Source: Neodontobutis hainanensis (taxonomy: Eukaryota > Chordata > Actinopteri > Gobiiformes > Odontobutidae). Taken from it: 64,000 nt of DNA. Positions 48,701-58,522 of this stretch are shown here, one piece after another. Position 1 is the first letter of the stretch. Each line of letters begins with the position of its first letter. The notes beneath the pieces are model-generated. The model saw only the letters and a program-made list of their open reading frames with translations, searched no databases and was not told where the DNA came from. The stretch is from NCBI GenBank assembly GCA_024349245.1, contig JALDNG010001004.1, positions 1 through 64,000 on the forward strand. The letters are read 5' to 3'. Made by a program: the position numbers and the translations under genes.

Positions 48701-48816
48701 GACTGTAAAAGGATTTTTGAAAATCTGAATAAAAGTGTAAATAAAAATAAAAAAAAATTAATGAAGGAATAAAAATTAAAGTTAACATTTTATTTTCTTT
48801 AAAATAAAATAAAATT
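48701..48816 (-). other. truncated leader of element 2
   Basis: AT-rich sequence (AAAATAAAAT runs) matching 30,490-30,605 of element 1 in reverse orientation. Homology ends at about 48,816 and the pyrimidine-rich minisatellite starts at once. The missing 5' LTR and 1.7 kb of leader indicate truncation or a recombination breakpoint here. Confidence 0.8.
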
Positions 48817-50638
48817 CTCTCTCTGGCCTTTGCCTCCTCTGGTCTCACTGTGGCCTCTGCCTTCTCTGATCTCTCTGTGGCCACTGCCTCCCCTGGTTTC
48901 TCTATGGCCTCTGCCTCATCTGGACTCTCTGCCTCCTCTGGTCTTTCTGTGGCCTCTGCCTCCTCTGGTCTCTCTGCCTAATCTGCTTCCTCTGGTCTCT
49001 CTGTGGCCTCTGCCTTCTCTGGTCTCTCTGTCTCCTCTGCCTCCTCTGGTCTCTCTACCTCCTGTGCCTCCTCTGGTCTGTCTGTGTCCTCTGCCTCCTC
49101 TCGTCTCTCTGTGGCCTCTGCCTCCTCTGGTCTCTCTGTCTCCTATAACTCCACTGGTCTCTCAGTGGCCTTTGACTCCACTCGTCTCTCTGTGGCCTCT
49201 GCCTCCCTGCTCTCTCTCTGGCCTCTGCCTCCACTAGTCTTTCTGACTTATATGTCTCCTCTAGTCTCTCTGTCGCCTCTGCCTCCTCTGGTCTCTCTGT
49301 GGCCTCTGCCTCCTCTAATCTCTCTGCCTTCTCTGCCTCCTCTGGTCTCTCTATGGCCTCTGCCTTTACTGGACTCTGTATGGCCTCTGCCTCCACTGGT
49401 CTCTCTGTGACTTATGCCTCGTCTGGTCTCTCTATGGCCTCTGCCTCCTCTGGTCTCTCTGCCTCCTCTGCCCTCTCTGCTCTCTCTGTGGCCTCTGACT
49501 CCTCTGGACTCTCTTCCTCCTCTGGTCTTTCTGTGGCCTCTGCTTCCTCTAGTCTCCCTGCCCCGTTGCCTCCTCTGAACTCTCAGTGGCCTCTGCCTTC
49601 TCGGTCTCTCTGCCCGTTGCCTCCTCTGGTTACTCTGTGGCCTATGCCTCCTCTGGTCTCTCTGCGGCCTCTGCCTCCTCTGGTTACTCTGTGGCCTATG
49701 CCTCCTCTGGTCTCTCTGCGGCCTCTGCCTCCTCTGGTCTCTCTGTGAACTTTGCCTCGTCTGATCTCTCTGTGGCCTCTGCCTCCTCTCGTCTCTCTGT
49801 GTCGCCTGCCTCCACTGGTCTCTCTGCCTTCTCTGCCTCCTCTGCTCTCTCTACCTCCTCTGGTCTCTCTGTGAACTCTGCCTCTTCTGGTCTCTCTGTG
49901 GCCTATTCCTCCTCTGGATTCTCTGTGGCCTCTGCCTCCTCTGGTCTCTCTGTCTCCTATGCCTCCACTGGTCTCTCAGTGGCCTTTGACTCCACTCGTC
50001 TCTCTGTGGCCTCTGCCTCCTCTGCTCTCTCTCTGGCCTCTACCTCCACTAGTCTCTCTGACTTATCTGTCTCCTCTAGTCTCTCTGTCGCCTCTTCCTC
50101 CTCTGGTCTCTCTGTAGCCTCTGCCTCCTCTAGTCTCTCTGCCTTCTCTGCCTCCTCTTGTCTCTCTGTGTCCTCTGCCTCCTCTCGTCTCTCTGTGGCC
50201 TCTGCCTCCTCTGGTCTCTCTGTCTCCTATGCCTCCACTGGTCTCTCAGTGGCCTTTGACTCCACTCGTCTCTCTGTGGCCTCTGCCTCCCCTGCTCTCT
50301 CTCTGGCCTCTGCCTCCACTAGTCTCTCTGACTTATCTGTCTCCTCTAGTCTCTCTGTCGCCTCTGCCTCCTCTGGTCTCTCTGTGGCCTCTGCCTCCTC
50401 TAATCTCTCTGCCTTCTCTGCCTCCTCTGGTCTCTCTATGGCCTCTGCCTTTACTGGACTCTGTGTGGCCTCTGCCTCCACTGGTCTCTCTGTGACTTAT
50501 GCCTCCTCTGGTCTCTCTCTGGCCTCTGCCTCCTCTGGTCTCTCTGCCTCCTCTGCCCTCTCTGCTCTCTCTATGGCCTCTGACTCCTCTGGACTCTCTT
50601 CCTCCTCTGGTCTTTCTGTGGCCTCTGCTTCCTCTAGT
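48817..50638 (+). repeat. 27-bp pyrimidine-rich minisatellite, left part
   Basis: Tandem units of 27 bp with core GGTCTCTCTGTGGCCTCTGC plus CTCCTCT, with shortened 18-bp variants lacking the GTGGCC part. Since 27 is nine codons, all three plus frames stay open (SGLSVASAS, PPLVSLWPL and LLWSLCGLC types), as do antisense frames rich in Glu and Arg. The 372-codon frame 49,586-50,704 is one of these and ends in LINE sequence, so it is not called as a gene. A composite block with ACTCCACTCGTCTC and TGACTTATCTGTCTCC recurs at about 49,970 and 50,240, and again right of the LINEs. Confidence 0.93.
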
Positions 50639-50843
50639 TTTCCTGCTTCTGAAGAGTGCAGTCGCACCTCTGCTTGCTCCTGCCAGCTTTACTTTTCTCT
50701 TTAGTTATCTCCACATTTAGGATCAACTTTTTACATTGCTTTTTACTTTCTTTTAACTGGATTTTTATGTTTTTATGTTCTTACTTTTTAAACAACACGT
50801 TGGACCTGTTGAGCGACTGGAGTCTTAGTATCTATTTTTCAAC

Positions 50844-51804
50844 ATGTCTGGGATAAAAACAACTACTGCAAACTCTTTCTGCCAAAATTGTTGGAAATAC
50901 CAACAAGAAATCAGTGTGCTACAAACAAAGATTTTTCTTTGGAATCTGAAAGAGGACTTCAGGATACAATCCCGATCACACAATGTGGTAAGACTGTGAA
51001 TTTAAACTTGGAAGATACAGTGTCATTCCCAAAGCTGAACAAAGCAAAGGGATTTAAACAAAATGATGGCACCTGGCATAAACTTGGTGCCCAGCCAAAG
51101 CAGCACTGGATAAGAAAAAAGAATGCTGGCATCACAAGAGCACTTGTAGCATCACCAGACATCCAGCTAAAAAACAGATTTGAATCACTGATGAATGAAC
51201 CAGAAAACTCTTCTTTAACTGTAAAACATGGAGGAAATAAAACTTTGTCTATGGAAAACGGGATACACAAAAATCTGTGGAAAAGCACCAGGCTAACAGA
51301 GACAGAGAATCTATGCCAAAAGTGAAGGACAGAGATATCCTGTTGCTGGGAGACGGTGCTGTCAGGGACATAAACTATAGTTGTTTTGTTACATGCAGCT
51401 ATCCAAGTGCTATGGTCCCTGATATAACAGCACTCCTCCCCCAAGTCCTGTCCAAACACACAGGCATTAAACAGCTGATTGTACATGTGGGTGCAGTTGA
51501 CACCAGGAAGGGAGAATCAGAGGTTTTAAAAAAGGATTTCTCCAGGCTTTTAAATAAACTTGAAAATCTGGAAGTGCAATCCTTTATCAGTGGACCACTC
51601 CCAAACATTGACAGAAGGATCAATAAATTCAGTCGGCTGCTTGCATTAAATACATGGCTGTCCAAGACCTGCGAGACAAGAGGAGTACACTTTATTGATA
51701 ACTTCAACTTGTTTTGGCAACGTGTAGACCTGTTTAAAGGAAAGGGCCCACACCTGAACAGAGGAGGGGTCAGGAGGCTAACAGATAATCTCCTGCACTC
51801 CTGA
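50844..51804 (+). pseudogene. LINE ORF1 with SGNH-esterase-like domain
   Basis: Begins at ATG 50,844 with a short Cys-containing coil (SFCQNCWKYQQEI), then shifts frame into 50,888-51,325 and again into 51,277-51,804. The last segment reads as an SGNH/GDSL-type esterase domain of CR1-clade ORF1 proteins: block I LLLGDGAVRDI (Ser expected where Gly stands), block III HVGAVDTRK (GTND expected), and a terminal HLNRGGVRRL with the block V His. Two of the catalytic positions are changed, so enzyme activity is unlikely. A proline-rich tail continues in broken frames to about 52,255. ORF1 proteins bind the LINE RNA; the esterase's role is uncertain. Confidence 0.7.
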
Positions 51805-52551
51805 GACACCTAAATGGTTCTGGTCGCACTCTTAAACAAAGAAAGAGTCTTCTGAGAAGCCATCAGCCACTGAATGAGAAAAACACTCCAGCCTCACCAA
51901 CCAAAGATCCTCCTCTGACTGGACCACCATCAACACCTGCACTACTGAAATGGACCCCCAATAGGACCCTGGACCCCCAGTAACATCAACACCTTCTGCG
52001 GACCTCACCATCTCTGTCCCATCCCCGGATTCACCAATGGGATTTCCAGATCACCTGGAAATGTTGGTAAAATCTGGAACTAAGTTGATACCCCTCACAC
52101 CTAACTTGGCCAGGTCACGGGTTCTATCATCTCCATCTTGGCCAGAACAAATGAGACCCCCGATAGGTGTCCAATGCACCCCTGTCAGACCCCTCCACCC
52201 TCCCAGACCAGCTCCAAAAGCCTTGACTAGCATCAAGGCTACTATCAGCGATTAGGACACTGAGGGCCTCTGCTGTTCCAGGACTTTTGTCATCATAAAA
52301 CACTTATCAACCCGAGGCCCTGTGAGAGAACACTCCCCCCCAGCTCCATAGCTACAGTCAGAAGTCGCAGATTGGAGAAGAGAGGAGGGCTGGAGCTGGA
52401 GGGGGGCGCTGTTCTGTGGCGACCTGCAGCTGTGTGCGTGAGCGTGTCGGTCTGTTTTAACGTTTTAACGTCTTTTAGCAGTCTTTTAGCCACCTGGAAG
52501 ATGATATTTTTATGTTGTTGTTTTTATTAATGACTCCTGAGCACTTGAGGA
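51805..52551 (+). other. ORF1 tail remnant and inter-ORF region of the Rex1-type LINE
   Basis: About 750 bp between the esterase-like frame and ORF2. The first 450 bp carry broken proline-rich coding text (the frame 52,037-52,255 has PIGVQCTPVRPLHPPRPAPK) that probably extended ORF1. The remainder is a GC-rich then T-rich stretch with no domain. Not a separate gene. Confidence 0.55.
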
Positions 52552-55387
52552 ATGGAAGTCACTTTTTATGCTTTGTTTTTATTGGTTATTTTAAACTTTG
52601 TTTGGAGTCAGCAGTCACAAACATTCAGATACTCTCGTGATTTCCTACTGGCATTACAATGGAGCTACCTGCACAGTATGTCGGACTCCAGTGTCAATAC
52701 ACAGACTATGAATCTTCCTCTGGAATTACGAAATGTGCACAACAAAAACTCTACAAAACCAGTTAAAAAAGGTAGAAAGCGAGGAAAACGGGGCGGCGTG
52801 AAAAAACGAACCCGGAAGCTGCAGCGGAAAAACCGCATCCCGTTGCCCTCAATTATCATGGCTAACACGCAGTCTCTGAGGAATAAAATAGACGAACTAC
52901 AGGGAAATGTGAGCCATCTGCGGGACTACAGGGATGTGTGTCTTATGGCTTTTACGGAGACCTGGTTAAATGAAGCGGACGCGGACTCAGCGTTGGAAAT
53001 AAGCGGCTTTGGCGCTCCTCTGCGCCTGGATCGGGACCGAGAGGTGACACACAAAACACTGGGAGGAGGGTATGTCTCTACATAAACCAGAGATGGTGCA
53101 GTAACATTACTGTAAGAGAGCAGATGTGTCTCCCGGACATCGAACTCCTGTCCGTGTCTTTAAGGCCGTTTTATCTCCCGAGAGAGTTCCCCCAGATATT
53201 TGTGACTGTTGTTTATATCCACCCTAAGGCTGATGCTAAGTCTGCGGCTGACATTGTTTTTAAAACTATAAATAAGCTTCAGTCTATCTCACCTGCTGCT
53301 CCCAATTTTATACTCGCGATTTTAACCACTGTAATTTAAAGAAAACCCTGAACAGTTTTTATCAGTATGTCAAATGTCCAACACGTCACAATAAAACCCT
53401 GGACCTGTGCTACGGCTCCATTAAAGGGGCTTACATCTCGAAAGCAGGACCTGCACTGGGCTCCTCTGACCACCACACAGTCCACCTTCTGCCCGCCTAC
53501 ACCTCGGTGCTGAGGAGGGAAAAGCCTGTTAGGAAACAGGTAAAGGTGTGGACTGAGGACAGCTCTCTGGCGCTGCAGGGCTGCTTCGAGTGCACAGACT
53601 GGACAGTGTTTCAGAACTCTTGTTCTGACATAGATGAACTGACTGATGTTGTCTGCAGTTACATCTCCTTCTGTAAAGACTCAGTTCTCCCAAACAGGGA
53701 AGTCAAGGTGTATCCTAATAACAAACCATGGATTTCCAAGGACATGAAAGATCTGCTTATCAAAAGGAAAACTGTATTTAACGAAGGTGATGTGAATGCA
53801 GAAAGGGTTGTGAGAAAGGAGATCAGGGCTGAAATTAAAAAAGCCAAATTGAGATATAAGGATAAGATTGAGGCTGAACTAAGAAGTAACAACTTAAAAA
53901 GAACCTGGAATGGTATGAAAACAATGATTGGGTCACATGATAAAGTCAGCAGAGTTGCACTTGATGGTTTTAATTCTGATAAACACTTGGCAGATGAACT
54001 AAATGTATTTTATACACGGTTCAACACAGTGGATTTTAATGATAAGATTGACAACATCAGGGCAATGACTCGAGCCTCTCCATCAGTGTCTATTGAGGTA
54101 AACACTGTGCCTAAATTGTTCTGCCACACCAAACCCAAAAGCCCAGGGCCAGACAACATCTGTGGACAGACATTAAAAAAGTGTGCTTACCAACTTTGTG
54201 GCATCTTCCAACATATTTCTAATCTGTCTTTACTACAACAGAAGGTCCCCAAAATTTGGAAGCACTCAGTCATTGTGCCCTTGGCGAAGTGCAACACTCC
54301 TAAAGCCTTGAATGATTTTAGACCAGTTGCTCTGACCTCCTTGGTTATGAAAACTTTTGAAAAATAATTAAAGACATGGTGCTACTGCAGGTCAGGGAAC
54401 AGCTAGACCCATTGCAGTTTGCTTACAGGTCTGAGAGAGGAGTGGAGGATGCTGTCATCATACTGTTGCACTTTATTCTTAAACATCTGGATGGAGCCAA
54501 GACACATGCCAGACTTTTATTTGTTGATTTTACTTCTGCTTTTAACACCATTCAGCCATTCCTGCTGGCAGAGAGACTTATGGCTGATTTTAACCTTGAT
54601 TTTAACTTGGTTGGTTGGATATTGGACTTTTTATTAGACAGACCTCAGTGTGTTAGAGTGAATGGTATTTTATCTGATGTGCTCTATTCCTCTACTGGTT
54701 CACCCCAAGGCTGCTGTCTCTCCTCTTCTGTACATTCTGTACACAAACCAGTGTCGCAGTGTGTACAAGGATAGACACATTTTAAAGTTTGCAGATGACT
54801 CAATCATCAGCCTGCTCAGAGGGGATTAACAGGATCATGGGCCAGTCCTTAATGACTTTGTTCAGTGGTGTGACCGTTCATTTTTACATATGAATGTGTT
54901 AAAAACAAAGGAAATTAAAATAGACTTCCATAAATCACCACCTTGCCCCAGAGCCACTGTCATCAAGAACACAGACATTGAACTGGTCGACAGCTACAAA
55001 TATCTCGGAGTCATTCTGGACAATAAACTGTGTTTTGAGCCTTGGGTGGATGCTGTTTCTAAAAAAGTCCAACAACGATTATACTTCCTGAGGAAGATGA
55101 ACAGTTTTAATGTATCCACTGAAATGATGACACTGTTTTATCGTGCTTTTATTGAATCGGTTTTATCCTTCAGTATTGCTGCCTGGTTTGGAAGCCTCTC
55201 CCTGACCAACAAAAACAGACTGGGTAGTCTGGTTAAAGTGGCCAGTAAGATTTCGGGGAGGAGTCAGGCTCAGCTGAAGGACATTTACAGCCGACAGGTG
55301 CAGAGGAAGGCTGGTGCTATAGCGCAGTCCCAAGACCATCCCCTCAGAGGGGTCCTCCGGCCGGCGCTACAGAGCTCTGGGCTGTAG
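52552..55387 (+). pseudogene. LINE ORF2: endonuclease and reverse transcriptase, frameshifted
   Basis: Target-primed reverse transcription enzyme. Segment 52,552-53,085 has a basic N-terminus and the start of an APE-type endonuclease (MANTQSLRNKIDEL, FTETWL). The endonuclease continues in other frames at 53,124-53,339 and from about 53,320 to the SSDHHTV catalytic region near 53,460. Segment 53,507-54,367 is the linker and reverse-transcriptase N-terminus (PKSPGPDNICG, NDFRPVALTSLVMKTFEK). 54,376-54,774 holds FVDFTSAFNTI with the first catalytic Asp at 54,526-54,528, and a GSPQG motif. FADD, the second catalytic pair, lies at 54,788-54,799 in a different frame. 54,890-55,387 is the thumb and C-terminal part. 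At least five frame changes make it a pseudogene. Confidence 0.85.
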
Positions 55388-55686
55388 GACTAAAAGATTA
55401 AATATGTCGTTTTTACCGACAGCTGTGAGGCACTTAAATGGCACCTAGCACTTTATAATCATTTTGCACAACAATAATTGCTTGTTTGCACAATGTTTTT
55501 ATTCATGTTTTAATTCCATTTTGCACATTTTTATCTTGGTTTTTAGTGATTTCCATTGTTGATCCTGCTCTTGAGTTGTTGAAGTGTAATTCTATGTTGT
55601 ATGTTTTTAAGGAGCATGATGCTGCAAAATTAATTTCCCAAGAGGGACAATAAAGAAAACTTTGAACTTTGAACTTTGAACTTTGA

Positions 55687-58520
55687 GAATAACAGTTAGT
55701 TTGTCTAATCAGACAAACCTGATTCAAATTCCCTGCAAACAGATAAAGTCTAGTCCTGCTCAAACAGACTTGAAACTTGCAGTGTTCAATGTCAGGTCTT
55801 TGGGAAACAAATCTTTTTAATTAATGATTTTATAATTTCAAATAAGCTTGATTTTATGTTTTTAACAGAAACATGGTTAGACAGTAAGACTGGAAATGCT
55901 GTCCTTATTGAATCCACCCCATCGAATTTCACATTTTTATCCAAAATGCGGAAAACAAAAAGGGTGGTGGTGTTTGTGCTATTTTTAGGGATAATATTCT
56001 TATCCAGAAACTATCACTTGGGAGTTTTCATCATTTGAGTATGTGGCATTCAAAATGGAGTTGAGGTTTTCTCCATCTATTTTATATGTTGTTCTTTACA
56101 AACCACCCCAACAATGTCATGATTTTATTGATGAGTTTACTGAAATGCTTTCGGTTATCTGCACAGAATATGAACAAATAATCATATCAGGTGATTTTAA
56201 CGTGCATGTGGATAATGTTTCTGACAGAAATGCCAAAGAACTTTCTACTATTCTTGATACTTTTGGTCTTTGTCAGCATGTTAATGAGCCGACCCATAAC
56301 AGAGGTCACACTCTGGACCTGGTCATTACAAAGGGTGTCCATATTTCAGATGTCACTGTGATTGATGTTGCTCTGTCTGATCATTCTTGTGTCTTTTTCC
56401 ATCTGTCCATGATTCCAAAAGCTGCTGCTGGACCTACAGTTGTTCAGAAGAGACACATTAATGATAACACCAGGACACAGTTTATGGAGGCAATCAGGTT
56501 TGAAAATGCCTCATCAGGTCAAGTTGATGATTTAATGAATTGTTATACTTCAGGTGTTTTAAATGTTATGGGCGCCATTGCTCCTGTTAAGGTTAAAGTG
56601 ATGAAGCGGCAGAAGGCTTCGTGGAGCAATGCTCCTTCTGTCAGGGCACAGAAAGGGAATGCCGAAAAGCGAAGAAAATCTGCATGTTTTCAATCAAACT
56701 TTGAAAAAGCAAGAGAAATATTCTTCTCAGAGCTCATCAACCACAGCAGTAACAACTCACGTGTCCTGTTTGCTGCAGTGAACAGATTAACAAACCCTCC
56801 AACTCCATTTCCTCCAGAATTAGTTTCCAACACTAAATGCAATGAGTTTGCATTGTTTTTAACAACAAGGTTCAAGGCATTAAACATGCGATACAGTCCA
56901 AAGGGCAAACAACAACACTGCAGCCACATAGGAGACCTTTGTTTGAGTTTACACATTTTACACCCATTAATGACAGAACAATTGAAAAAACTGTCTCAGC
57001 CTGAGTTCATCCACCTGCTGCCTCGATGTTTTACCCACTAGATTTCTAAAATCAGTACTAAGCAGTTTGTTACCACAACTCACTAATATAGTCAATAATT
57101 CCTTACAGTTTGGAACATTTCCAAGGGCCTTAAAACTGCTGTCATCAAGCCTCTCCTAAAGAAGAGAAGTCTTGATGCTACAGTGCTCAACAACTATCGG
57201 CCCATATCAAACCTGCCATTTTTAGGGAAAGTCATCGAAAAGTTGTATATCAGCAACTTAATGACTTTCTATTGCTTAACAACTGCTTTGATCCTTTTCA
57301 GTCAGGTTTTAGGCCCCATCACAGCACTGAGACTGCACTTATCAAAGTCACAAATGACATCCGTCTGAACACTGGCGGGCAAAGTCTCTGTCTTAGTTCT
57401 GTTGGACTTGAGTGCTGCGTTTGATACAGTGGACCATGAAATCCTGTCACAAAGATTAGATGAATGGATAGGTATCTCTGGAACTGCTCTTAAATGGTTT
57501 CAGTCCTATCTTGAAGACAGGAAGTACTTTGTTTTGGTTGGAAACTGTGTATCAGACCAAATGGCCCTGACATGTGGGTTCCACAGGGGTCTATCTTGGG
57601 ACCTCTATTATTCAATCTTTACATGCTTCCTTTAGGCCAGTTAATACACAGCTGTGGTGTATCCTACCATAATTATGCAGATGACACTCAGATTTACATT
57701 TCACTCACAGCAGGTGAAAATGGACCAATGCTTTTCATTGTGTCACTGCATCGAACAGATTGATGTGTGGATGCAAAATAATTTTCTCCAACTGAACAGA
57801 AACAAGACTGAAATAATTATCTTTGGACCACAGAAACAAAGAGAAAATGTCAGCAGTCACCTCGAGTCTCTTTCTCTAAAATCTAAAAACCAGGTTAGAA
57901 ATCTAGGGGTCATCATGGACTCAGACTTAAATTTCCAGAGTCACATTAAGTCAATTACATCATCTGCATTTTATCACCTTAAAAATATTTCCAGAGTCAA
58001 AGGCATAATGTCTCAACCAGACTTAGAGAAACTTATTCATGCTTTTATCTCCAGCAGGTTAGATTACTGTAACGGCCTGCTCACTGGTCTCTCAAAACGA
58101 GGGTTAAGACAGCTGCAGCTTATTCAGAACGCTGCTGCTCGGGTTCTAACTAACACCAGGAAGTACAACCACATCAGTCCAGTTTTAAAATCTCTGCACT
58201 GGCTTCCTCATGCTCAGAGGATAGACTTTAAAACAGCACTACTGGTTTACAAGTCTCTAAATGGTTTAGCACCAGAATATATTTCTGAAATGCTAGTAGC
58301 TTATGAGCCTCCTCGGACTCTAAGAACATCTGGGACAGGCCTTCTGCTCGTGCCCAGAGTTAGAAGTAAACAGGGTGAAGCAGCGTTTAAGTTTCTTCTT
58401 TTATAATGCTTTTAATCTTTCTTATGTTTCCAAATCTAAATCTTGTAAATTGTCTTTTATTTCTGTAAAGCACTTTGAGTTATGAATTGTGCTATATAAA
58501 TAAAATTGCCTTGCCTTGCC
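55687..58520 (+). mobile_element. L2-clade LINE, 5'-truncated
   Basis: A second LINE in the same orientation starts immediately after the TTTGAAC tail of the first. Only ORF2 is present. The 3' UTR contains TAAAGCACTTTGAGTTATG and GTGCTATATAAATAAAA and ends in TTGCC repeats (58,506-58,520), a tail style known in fish L2 elements. The minisatellite resumes at about 58,523. The absence of ORF1 and 5' UTR indicates ordinary 5' truncation. Confidence 0.85.
55770..58406 (+). pseudogene. L2 ORF2: endonuclease and reverse transcriptase, frameshifted
   Basis: Endonuclease text starts near 55,770 (FNVRSLGNKS, then FLTETWLD at 55,856) and continues in 56,043-57,041 with ISGDFNVHVD and ALSDHSCVFFHL, the Asp/Asn and SDH catalytic motifs of APE-type nucleases. 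The reverse transcriptase begins near 57,100. It shows LNNYRPISNLPFLGKVIEK (57,183 on), LLDLSAAFDTVDHEIL (around 57,400) with the first catalytic Asp, and VPQGSILGPLLFNLYMLPLG followed by YADDTQIYIS with the YADD box at 57,674-57,685. The C-terminal frame (57,654-58,406) ends with HAFISSRLDYCN and KSLHWLPHAQRIDFK, typical of L2. Frame changes near 55,820, 57,040, 57,370, 57,570 and 57,690 inactivate it. Confidence 0.88.
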
Positions 58521-58522
58521 TT

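Larger units (their letters stand above)
38898..48816 (-). mobile_element. LTR retrotransposon, element 2 (5'-truncated, minus strand)
   Basis: A diverged sibling of element 1 in the opposite orientation. From right to left it shows a gag leader (48,816-48,700), gag, protease, second protease-like domain, linker, integrase, polypurine tract and 3' LTR. It has no 5' LTR. Homology stops at 48,816, where the AT-rich sequence just before gag abuts the 27-bp minisatellite. Several integrase and gag segments are better preserved than in element 1. A 1,502-bp foreign-orientation block splits gag at 46,027-47,528. As in element 1, no reverse transcriptase is visible. Confidence 0.88.
50639..55686 (+). 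mobile_element. Rex1/CR1-group LINE, near full length, decayed
   Basis: A non-LTR retrotransposon with a 5' region (50,639-50,843), an ORF1 with an esterase-like domain, and an ORF2 with endonuclease and reverse transcriptase. Its 3' UTR ends in AATAAAG (near 55,650) and TTTGAAC short repeats (55,661-55,686). Domain order and the text of the reverse transcriptase (VDFTSAFNTIQ, FADDSII) fit the teleost Rex1/CR1 group; the exact family is from recollection. It is inserted in the 27-bp minisatellite. Several frameshifts make it inactive. Confidence 0.85.

Noticed and set aside
49586..50704. A 372-codon serine-rich frame (SGLSVASAS repeats) that could pass for a mucin-like or adhesin gene
   Set aside because: All three frames and the antisense strand are similarly open, there is no signal peptide or unique domain, and the end lies in LINE sequence.
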